Below, in pieces: positions 6,701-14,071 of a stretch of DNA of 14,071 nucleotides (its first letter is position 1; each line of letters opens with the position of its first letter). Made by a program: the position numbers and the translations under genes. The stretch comes from Betaproteobacteria bacterium. Lineage in GTDB: Bacteria > Pseudomonadota > Gammaproteobacteria > Burkholderiales > SG8-39. The stretch lies in the NCBI GenBank assembly GCA_011391185.1, contig JAABRB010000052.1:1-14071 (forward strand), given 5' to 3'. The notes beneath the pieces were generated by a model, which did not search any database, was not told the origin of the DNA, and worked only from the letters and a program-made list of their open reading frames with translations.

Positions 6701-7325
6701 AGTGAAAGTCGTTCTGGAAACCGCGCTGCTCGCGGCGCAGGATCCGGTGCCCATCGCCCAGCTGCGCAAGCTTTTCGACGACGAAGTGGGCGCGGACACG
6801 GTACGCAGGCTGCTCGACGAACTGCGCAACGACTGGTCGGAGCGCGGCGTGCAGCTCGTCAACCTCGCGACGGGCTGGCGATTCCAGACGCGCCCGGAGT
6901 TTCAGCGGCACCTGGACCGGATGAGTCCCGAGAAGGCGTTGCGGTACTCGCGCGCGGTGCTCGAGACGCTCGCCATCATCGCGTATCGGCAGCCGGCAAC
7001 GCGCGGAGACATCGAGGAAATTCGCGGCGTCACCGTTTCGCCTAATATCATCAAATCGCTGGAGTCGCGCAATTGGATCGATGTGGTGGGCCACCGGGAT
7101 GCGCCCGGCCGTCCGGCGTTGTATGCCACCACCAAGACCTTTCTCGACGACCTCGGCCTGAGATCACTGCAGGAGTTGCCGCCCCTTGACGAAATCAGCA
7201 AGAGCCTCGAAGGCACCCAGGCCTCGCCTGCCGAGCCGGACCCCACGCCCGCCGAGCCCGACGCAGGAACGTCGGCCGGAGCGGTCGAAGTTCCAGCCAC
7301 GGAATCCGAGCCGCAACAGGCCTGA
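6684..7325 (+). CDS. scpB: Segregation and condensation protein B (ScpB)
   Basis: The 213-residue partner of ScpA has two winged-helix domains (about 1-78 and 82-160), with the typical [33 protein letters not shown] core beginning at residue 88 and [19 protein letters not shown] following. It dimerises and stabilises the kleisin on SMC. ATG 6684 lies inside the scpA end (17-bp overlap), so translation is probably coupled. Residues after about 172 form a low-complexity acidic Ala/Pro/Glu tail ([12 protein letters not shown]), which is the part that overlaps rluB. That tail is variable in the family, so tolerance of the overlap is plausible. Confidence 0.93.
   Translation: MLNPSEVKVVLETALLAAQDPVPIAQLRKLFDDEVGADTVRRLLDELRNDWSERGVQLVNLATGWRFQTRPEFQRHLDRMSPEKALRYSRAVLETLAIIAYRQPATRGDIEEIRGVTVSPNIIKSLESRNWIDVVGHRDAPGRPALYATTKTFLDDLGLRSLQELPPLDEISKSLEGTQASPAEPDPTPAEPDAGTSAGAVEVPATESEPQQA
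7171..7175 (+). promoter_or_regulatory. rluB: Shine-Dalgarno deciding the TTG start of rluB
   Basis: AGGAG stands 10 bases before TTG 7186, inside scpB. The first in-frame stop upstream is TGA at 7159-7161, so TTG 7186 is the earliest possible common start. No ATG, GTG or TTG occurs between 7189 and the S4 domain. Confidence 0.6.
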
Positions 7326-8199
7326 GGCTGCGCCGCCGGCCGGTCGGCCCGCGACCGGGACTTCGCGGCGATTCGGGCGCCGTGCCGCGCCCGGGGCGCG
7401 CGTCGACGCCGTCCAGGAAACCGCGGATTCCGAGAAGCTGCAAAAGGTGCTCGCGCAGGCCGGGGTCGCCTCCCGGCGCACGATCGAGGAGTGGATCGTC
7501 GCCGGCCGGATTCAAGTGAATGGCCACCCGGCGCACATTGGCCAGCGGGTGGGGCCGCGCGACCGGATTCGCGTGGATGGACGTCCCGTAAACCCCCGGC
7601 CCGTGGGCATGGAGCCGCGACTTCTCCTCTATCACAAGCCCGCCGGCGAGATCGTATCCGCCCGCGACCCCGAGGGCAGGCCGACTGTGTTCGAGCGCCT
7701 GCCGCGGGTGAAGGGCGCACGCTGGGTGGCGATCGGTCGGCTCGATTTCAACACGAGCGGGTTGCTCATCTTCACCACCGCGGGGGAACTGGCGGATCGG
7801 CTGATGCACCCCCGATACGAAATCGAGCGCGAATATGCAGTCCGCGTTCTGGGCAGGCTTGGCGAGGCACATATCGATCGTCTGAAGGAAGGTGTCCTTC
7901 TCGAGGACGGTCCGGCCCGATTCGAGACCCTCGTCGATGTCGGGGGTGAGGGCGCCAATCACTGGTATCAGGTGACGCTCCGCGAAGGCCGGAATCGTGA
8001 GGTGCGGCGGATGTTCGAACTGATCGGTGTGCAGGTGAGCCGGCTCATTCGGGTGCGCTTCGGCCCGTTTCGCCTGCCGCCGAGCCTCAAGCGGGGGCAA
8101 TGGCGCGAACTCGAAGCGAGTGAGATCGCGCTGGCGCTGGCACCGCACGGTGCACCTGCCGAACGGGGATCCGCTGCCACGGTAAACCGGGGGGGCTGA
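7186..8199 (+). CDS. rluB: 23S rRNA pseudouridine synthase RluB
   Basis: RluB converts U2605 of 23S rRNA (E. coli numbering) to pseudouridine. The 337-residue product has an N-terminal basic, Pro/Arg-rich head (1-84), an S4 RNA-binding domain (about 84-145: [21 protein letters not shown]), and an RsuA/RluB-type catalytic domain with [11 protein letters not shown] (catalytic Asp187) and [14 protein letters not shown] further on. E. coli RluB begins directly at the S4 domain; here no ordinary start exists there. The next GTG (7447) would remove the first S4 helix, so translation must start at TTG 7186 within scpB, in the +1 frame relative to scpB, over 140 bp. The alternative is a frameshifted extension from scpB or a sequencing error. 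The family call is firm; the start is moderate. Confidence 0.88.
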   Translation: MTKSARASKAPRPRLPSRTPRPPSPTQERRPERSKFQPRNPSRNRPEAAPPAGRPATGTSRRFGRRAAPGARVDAVQETADSEKLQKVLAQAGVASRRTIEEWIVAGRIQVNGHPAHIGQRVGPRDRIRVDGRPVNPRPVGMEPRLLLYHKPAGEIVSARDPEGRPTVFERLPRVKGARWVAIGRLDFNTSGLLIFTTAGELADRLMHPRYEIEREYAVRVLGRLGEAHIDRLKEGVLLEDGPARFETLVDVGGEGANHWYQVTLREGRNREVRRMFELIGVQVSRLIRVRFGPFRLPPSLKRGQWRELEASEIALALAPHGAPAERGSAATVNRGG

Positions 8200-8219
8200 C
8201 ACCCCGGCCCCCGGGGCGG
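8187..8219. other. GC-rich palindromes at the rluB stop
   Basis: CCGGGG (8187-8192) can pair with CCCCGG (8202-8207) across the stop codon, and CCCCC/GGGG runs follow (8208-8216). There is no T tract. They may be a weak or Rho-assisted end for the upstream transcript; evidence is slight. Confidence 0.25.
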
Positions 8220-8244
8220 GCAGGCGCAAGGCGCGTCTATCCCA

Positions 8245-8273
8245 TTGTCTTGCTGGCACTTCCCTGTTAAAAT
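8245..8273 (+). promoter_or_regulatory. Sigma70-type promoter of the rimP-nusA-infB operon
   Basis: TTGTCT (8245-8250), a 17-bp spacer, and TAAAAT (8268-8273) with a TG extension (TGTTAAAAT) make the best promoter in the window. Transcription should start near 8280-8283, leaving a leader of about 165 bases before rimP. Confidence 0.75.
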
Positions 8274-8290
8274 CCGCGTCCGATGAGGGG

Positions 8291-8311
8291 ATGGGCTGCG
8301 TGCCCATTTTT
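8291..8311 (+). terminator. Intrinsic-terminator-like hairpin in the rimP leader (possible attenuator)
   Basis: ATGGGC (8291-8296) pairs with GCCCAT (8302-8307) around a 5-base loop, directly followed by a T run (8307-8311). It lies about 10 bases after the predicted start of transcription, so it could end read-through from rluB and also attenuate the rimP operon. A transcription-attenuating rimP leader is known in enterobacteria; sharing a mechanism is inference. Confidence 0.6.
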
Positions 8312-8312
8312 C

Positions 8313-8372
8313 GTTTGTGGCGTTTGAGTTTGTGGTGGCGTTTGAGTTTGTGGTGGCGTTTGAGTTTGTGGC
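8313..8372 (+). repeat. 18-bp G/T-rich tandem repeat in the rimP leader
   Basis: The unit GTTTGAGTTTGTGGTGGC occurs at 8322-8339 and 8340-8357, then as a 15-bp partial copy at 8358-8372. A 9-bp fragment of the unit (GTTTGTGGC) precedes them at 8313-8321. The coding-strand RNA of this stretch is almost only G and U. The rest of the gap (8373-8445) shows only a small CGATC/GATCG hairpin (8376-8392) and no strong ribosome binding site before rimP. Confidence 0.85.
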
Positions 8373-8445
8373 GTTCGATCGTCGCCTGATCGTAGCGATT
8401 GATTTGTAGCGTCTTTGTTCTGTCGCGCTCTTTTGCGGCCCGGGC

Positions 8446-8934
8446 ATGAAAGGCACTGAAACTGTGATCGAGCGGACCGTCTCCGGCCTCGGATACGAGC
8501 TGGTTGAGGCTCAATTCGCCCTTGGCGGACGTCTTCTGCGCGTGTTCATCGATCGGCTCGCGGGGAGCTCCGCGCCGCCGTCGTCCGGACCCGTGCAAAG
8601 TGGCATCTCGGTCGAGGATTGCGAGCGGGTCAGCCGTCAGCTCGAGCGCGTTCTGCCGGTCGAGGGGATCGAATACGATCGGCTGGAGGTCTCGTCCCCA
8701 GGCCTCGACCGGGTGTTGAAGACTCCAGCGCACTTCCGTCGTTTCATGGGTGAGCGGGCCGAGCTGCGCATGCGTGTGCCGGTCGGCAATCGGCGGCGAT
8801 TCACCGGCGTGCTGCGTGGCGCGACCGAGCGTGAGGTCGAACTCGAGGTGGACGGCAGCGTGGTGTCTTTCCCGATTGCGAATCTCGAGAGAGCGCGCCT
8901 GGTGCCGAGTCTCTCGATGCGCCAGGCGGTTTGA
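8446..8934 (+). CDS. rimP: Ribosome maturation factor RimP
   Basis: RimP helps mature the 30S subunit. The 162-residue product has the N-terminal domain ([11 protein letters not shown], ... LLRVFIDR), the conserved [14 protein letters not shown] and [21 protein letters not shown], and the C-terminal SH3-like domain ([17 protein letters not shown] ... [13 protein letters not shown]). Compared with E. coli RimP it carries an insertion of about 13 residues ([13 protein letters not shown]) between the IDR and GIS strands. ATG 8446 fits the family start although no clear Shine-Dalgarno precedes it; GTG 8464 is an alternative that removes six residues. It is the first gene of the operon, with nusA 13 bp downstream. 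Confidence 0.93.
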   Translation: MKGTETVIERTVSGLGYELVEAQFALGGRLLRVFIDRLAGSSAPPSSGPVQSGISVEDCERVSRQLERVLPVEGIEYDRLEVSSPGLDRVLKTPAHFRRFMGERAELRMRVPVGNRRRFTGVLRGATEREVELEVDGSVVSFPIANLERARLVPSLSMRQAV

Positions 8935-8947
8935 GGAGATTGGAACA

Positions 8948-10426
8948 ATGAGTCGCGAATTGCTGCTGCTGGTTGATGCGCTGGCGCGTGAGAAGAACGT
9001 TCCCAAGGACGTGGTGTTCGGTGCGTTGGAGATGGCGCTCGGCTCGGCGACCAAGAAACGCTTCAACGAGGAGGTGGAGGTCCGGGTCGCGGTCGACCGG
9101 GAGACCGGCGACTACGAGGCCTTCCGCCGCTGGCAGATCGTGGCGGATGACGCGGTGGAGTTTCCGGGTCACCAGATCGCGATCACGGATGCGCTCAAGC
9201 AATACAACGACGTTCAGGTCGAGGATTTCATCGAGGAATCCCTCGAGCCGGTCGAGTTCGGACGGATCGGCGCGCAGGCGGCCAAGCAGGTCATCCTGCA
9301 GAAAATACGGGACGCCGAGCGCGAGCAGATCCTGCAGGACTTTCTGGCTCGAAATGACAAGCTGGTGACCGGCACGATCAAACGCATGGAGCGCGGGAAC
9401 GCCGTGATCGAGTCGGGGCGCGTCGAGGCGATTCTGCCGCGCGACCAGATGATCCCGAAGGAAAACCTGCGCATTGGCGACCGGTGCCGGGCCTATCTGC
9501 TCAAGATCGACCGGACCCTGCGCGGGCCGCAACTCGTCCTTTCGCGGACGGCCCCGGAGTTCATCATCGAGCTCTTCCGGCTCGAGGTCCCGGAACTCGA
9601 AGAAGGGCTGCTCGAGATCAAGTCTGCTGCGCGCGACTCGGGCGTGCGCGCAAAAATCGGCGTCCACTCGAATGACCGGCGCATCGATCCGATCGGCACC
9701 TGCGTGGGAATGCGCGGTTCGCGCGTGCAGGCGGTGACCCAGGAGCTCGCCGGCGAGCGGGTCGACATCGTGCTCTGGTCGGCCGATCCGGCGCAGTTCG
9801 TGATCGGTGCGCTCGCGCCGGCCGAGGTCCTCTCGATCGTTGTCGACGAAGAGAAGCACGCGATGGACGTGGTGGTCGACGAGGAGAATCTCGCGATTGC
9901 GATCGGCCGGGCCGGCCAGAACGTGCGGCTCGCGTCCGAGCTCACCGGCTGGCACATCAATCTCATGACCGAGGAAGAAAGCCAGCGCAAGACCGAGGAA
10001 GAGTCGACTGCCATCCGGGCTCTGTTCGTCGAGAAGCTCGATGTCGACCAGGACGTGGCCGACACGCTGATCCAGGAGGGGTTCTCCACGCTGGAAGAGG
10101 TGGCCTACGTGCCGACAAACGAGTTGCTGGAGATCGAAGGGTTTGACGAGTCGGTCGTGAACGAGCTGCGGTCGCGGGCGCGCGATGCGCTGCTCGTGCA
10201 GGCCATTCGGAGCGAGGAGAGCATCGAGGGGGTGGACCCCGATCTCCTGCAGCTTGAGGGCATGGACAGCGAGCTCGCGGCCAAGCTGTCGCAGAAGGGA
10301 ATTCGCACCCGCGACGACCTCGCCGATCTGGCGGTCGACGATCTCGTGGAAATGTTCGAAATGGACACCGACCGCGCCAAGGAGCTCATCATGAAGGCTC
10401 GCGCGCACTGGTTCGCAGAGGAATGA
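8948..10426 (+). CDS. nusA: Transcription termination/antitermination factor NusA
   Basis: NusA binds RNA polymerase and modulates pausing, termination and antitermination. The 492 residues (E. coli 495) show the N-terminal polymerase-binding domain (1-130), an S1 domain (about 137-200: [17 protein letters not shown]), KH1 (about 232-300, with [10 protein letters not shown]) and KH2 (about 302-370, with [13 protein letters not shown]). Two C-terminal helix-hairpin-helix repeats follow (about 372-415 and 430-490), the acidic repeats that bind the alpha subunit C-terminal domain or mask RNA binding. ATG 8948 has a good AGGAG nine bases upstream, overlapping the rimP stop. The frame is open upstream into rimP to 8750 but that part is rimP. 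In E. coli NusA regulates its own operon, relevant to the leader hairpin here. Confidence 0.97.
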   Translation: MSRELLLLVDALAREKNVPKDVVFGALEMALGSATKKRFNEEVEVRVAVDRETGDYEAFRRWQIVADDAVEFPGHQIAITDALKQYNDVQVEDFIEESLEPVEFGRIGAQAAKQVILQKIRDAEREQILQDFLARNDKLVTGTIKRMERGNAVIESGRVEAILPRDQMIPKENLRIGDRCRAYLLKIDRTLRGPQLVLSRTAPEFIIELFRLEVPELEEGLLEIKSAARDSGVRAKIGVHSNDRRIDPIGTCVGMRGSRVQAVTQELAGERVDIVLWSADPAQFVIGALAPAEVLSIVVDEEKHAMDVVVDEENLAIAIGRAGQNVRLASELTGWHINLMTEEESQRKTEEESTAIRALFVEKLDVDQDVADTLIQEGFSTLEEVAYVPTNELLEIEGFDESVVNELRSRARDALLVQAIRSEESIEGVDPDLLQLEGMDSELAAKLSQKGIRTRDDLADLAVDDLVEMFEMDTDRAKELIMKARAHWFAEE

Positions 10427-10436
10427 GGTAGCACGC

Positions 10437-12977
<2,541 letters not shown>

Positions 12978-13025
12978 CAGGCGATTGGAAGATGCCTGCC
13001 GCGGGGACTTCGACTGACGAATTCG

Positions 13026-13036
13026 GCGTGCCACGC
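13026..13036. other. Perfect 11-bp palindrome in the infB-rbfA gap
   Basis: GCGTG-C-CACGC is fully self-complementary around one base. It is 49 bp after the infB stop. The stem is short and has no T tract; no role can be assigned. Confidence 0.3.
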
Positions 13037-13053
13037 AAACTGCGGTTTTACGA

Positions 13054-13109
13054 ACAAGGGGGCCAGAGGGGGAAGGGAAGCGGCCCCCTCACCCCTTCCT
13101 GCCCCTTGT
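13054..13109. repeat. Alternative-pairing purine/pyrimidine palindrome between infB and rbfA
   Basis: ACAAGGGG (13054-13061) pairs perfectly with CCCCTTGT (13102-13109), and GGAAGGG (13071-13077) with CCCTTCC (13093-13099). In competition, AGGGGGCC (13057-13064) pairs perfectly with GGCCCCCT (13082-13089). The two folds share bases 13057-13061 and cannot coexist. The first half is almost all purine and the second almost all pyrimidine. It resembles CCCCTCACCCC-type intergenic repeats common in high-GC proteobacteria. Confidence 0.65.
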
Positions 13110-13118
13110 CCTTGTATA

Positions 13119-13139
13119 TCCCCCGCGTGTACCGGGGGA
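13119..13139 (+). promoter_or_regulatory. rbfA: Hairpin masking the rbfA ribosome binding site
   Basis: TCCCCC (13119-13124) pairs with GGGGGA (13134-13139) around a 9-base loop. The 3' arm is the only purine-rich Shine-Dalgarno candidate (GGGGGAG, 13134-13140) for the GTG at 13153. The stem would hide it until unfolded. Confidence 0.45.
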
Positions 13140-13152
13140 GATTGGTAGCCTC

Positions 13153-13521
13153 GTGAGAACGAACCCCCGTGCCCGGCGGGTCGCAGACCAGATCCAGCGC
13201 GACCTTGCGGAAATCCTGCGCACGGAACTGAAGGACCCGCGCGTGCGGCTGGTCACGGTGACCAGTGTCGACGTGTCGGCCGATCTGGCTCATGCCAAGG
13301 TCTTTTTTACAGCGCTGGTCGGCGAAAGCGAGCGGCAGGACATCGCGGCCGGTCTGGCCGGCGCCGCCGGATTTCTCCGCACGGCGCTCGGGCGTCGCAT
13401 GCGCATCCACAACATTCCGGCGCTGCATTTTGTGCACGACGCGTCGGTCGAGGAAGGTGTCCGCCTTTCGCGCCTCATCGACCAGGCCGTCGCAGAAACC
13501 GGCGGCGCCGACACGGATTAG
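13153..13521 (+). CDS. rbfA: 30S ribosome-binding factor A (RbfA)
   Basis: RbfA is a single-KH-domain factor for late 30S assembly, important at low temperature. The 122-residue product has the conserved ARRVADQIQRDLAEILRTELKDPR start, VTVTSVDVSADLAHAKVFFTAL in the middle, and the C-terminal LRTALGRRMRIHNIPALHFVHDASVEEG. Length is typical (E. coli 133). The start is GTG 13153, with a G-rich Shine-Dalgarno 12 bases away that lies in a hairpin. The 175-bp gap to infB is unusual in an operon where the upstream genes are only 10-13 bp apart. truB follows 26 bp downstream. Confidence 0.95.
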   Translation: MRTNPRARRVADQIQRDLAEILRTELKDPRVRLVTVTSVDVSADLAHAKVFFTALVGESERQDIAAGLAGAAGFLRTALGRRMRIHNIPALHFVHDASVEEGVRLSRLIDQAVAETGGADTD

Positions 13522-13547
13522 ACCGGCGCAACGGGCGCCCTGAAGCG

Positions 13548-14071
13548 ATGCCGCCCCGGAATCCGAAGCGCGTCGTGGATGGTGTGCTCCTTCTGGACAA
13601 GCCACTCGGAGCGTCGTCCAATCGCGCGCTCCAGGCGGCGCGCGGGATTTATGGCGCGGCGAAGGCCGGCCACACCGGTACCCTTGATCCGCGTGCAACC
13701 GGGCTGCTTGTCGTGTTGTTCGGCGAGGCCACCAAGTTCGCCGCCGCGCTGCTCGGCGCGGACAAGGTCTACGAGGCAACGATACGCCTGGGCGTGACGA
13801 CCAGTACAGGGGACGCGGAGGGCGAGATCACGTCGCAGCGGGAACCGGACGTCGCGCCCGCCGCGGTGGCGCGTGCGGTGGCATCGTTCGTCGGCGAGAT
13901 CGACCAGGTCCCCCCGCTGTACTCAGCGCTCAAGAAGGATGGCAAGCCTTACTACGCCTATGCGCGGGCGGGGCAGGAGATCGAGCGGCGGGCGCGCAGG
14001 GTCGTCATTCATCGGCTCGAAGTACGATCGTTCGACGGCCGGGACATCGACCTCGCGGCACACGTCGGGAC
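13548..14071 (+). CDS. truB: tRNA pseudouridine synthase B (3' end outside window)
   Basis: The frame is open from ATG 13548 to the window end, giving 174 residues of TruB, which makes pseudouridine 55 in the T-psi-C loop of tRNA. The start DGVLLLDKPLGASSNRALQ (residues 11-29) and the catalytic GHTGTLDPRATGLL with Asp47 are diagnostic. The KVYEATIRLGVTTSTGDAEGE and QVPPLYSALKKDGKPYYAYAR motifs follow, in usual order. The Shine-Dalgarno is weak (GAAG, 3 bases before ATG at 13542-13545). It lies 26 bp after rbfA and is the usual last gene of this operon core. The C-terminal part, including any PUA domain, is beyond the window. Confidence 0.95.
   Translation, partial: MPPRNPKRVVDGVLLLDKPLGASSNRALQAARGIYGAAKAGHTGTLDPRATGLLVVLFGEATKFAAALLGADKVYEATIRLGVTTSTGDAEGEITSQREPDVAPAAVARAVASFVGEIDQVPPLYSALKKDGKPYYAYARAGQEIERRARRVVIHRLEVRSFDGRDIDLAAHVG

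Noticed and set aside
8313..8372. CRISPR-like repeat array
   Set aside because: Units are directly adjacent with no spacers and only 18 bp long; no cas genes are nearby.
8200..8445. A tRNA gene before rimP, as for E. coli metY
   Set aside because: No cloverleaf arms or T-psi-C sequence (GGTTCGAATCC type) is present in either orientation.
7195..9066. 623-codon minus-strand open frame over rluB, the leader and rimP
   Set aside because: It opposes rluB, rimP and the start of nusA. Its repetitive NATTNS stretch is only the reverse translation of the 18-bp tandem repeat.
13058..13083. G-quadruplex in the infB-rbfA gap
   Set aside because: Only three runs of three or more G are present before the strand turns C-rich; the fourth run is GG, so a standard three-tier quadruplex is not supported.

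Overview
This is a high-GC chromosomal segment from a proteobacterium, most likely a betaproteobacterium. The evidence is the operon order rimP-nusA-infB-rbfA-truB placed just after a PHP phosphatase, yciO, M50 protease, trpS, scpA, scpB, rluB block, a TrpRS of about 400 residues with a long insert, and an RluB with a long basic N-terminal head. The lineage is an inference from protein resemblance and gene order; no rRNA or other marker is present. The window is essentially housekeeping. No CRISPR array, tRNA, phage gene or transposase is visible.

Layout. Positions 2-562 hold the 3' part of a short-chain dehydrogenase resembling type II 3-hydroxyacyl-CoA dehydrogenase. A repeat-rich gap (561-657) separates it from a convergent gamma-class carbonic anhydrase (658-1188, minus strand, the only minus-strand gene). 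A divergent alpha/beta hydrolase (1293-2171) and a PHP-family phosphatase/RNase AM-like gene (2215-3051) follow. A 212-bp miniature transposable element with TA target duplication (3051-3262) lies directly on the PHP stop codon. Then come yciO (3297-3920) and a tightly packed unit: site-2-type membrane protease, trpS, scpA, scpB, rluB (3975-8199). Three of its junctions are overlapping or nearly so (4 bp, 17 bp, 140 bp). A 246-bp regulatory gap (8200-8445) holds a good sigma70-type promoter, a terminator-like hairpin and an 18-bp G/T-rich tandem repeat. It precedes rimP-nusA-infB (8446-12977). A 175-bp gap of purine and pyrimidine palindromes then separates infB from rbfA and the 5' part of truB (13153-end).

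How the genes work together. rimP, nusA, infB, rbfA and truB form the classical transcription/translation operon: 30S maturation, elongation and antitermination, initiator tRNA loading, cold-related 30S maturation, and tRNA Psi55. scpA and scpB encode the kleisin and winged-helix partners of SMC condensin. rluB modifies 23S rRNA and trpS charges tRNA-Trp. The PHP protein may act in RNA or nucleotide turnover.

The points most worth a second look are: the MITE and its role as the PHP stop codon; the long scpB/rluB dual-coding overlap opened by a TTG start; the four-cysteine Fe-S-type motif in TrpRS; the rimP leader with its hairpin and tandem repeat; and the alternative palindromes plus a Shine-Dalgarno-masking hairpin before rbfA. 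I did not find a convincing wholly new system of genes.
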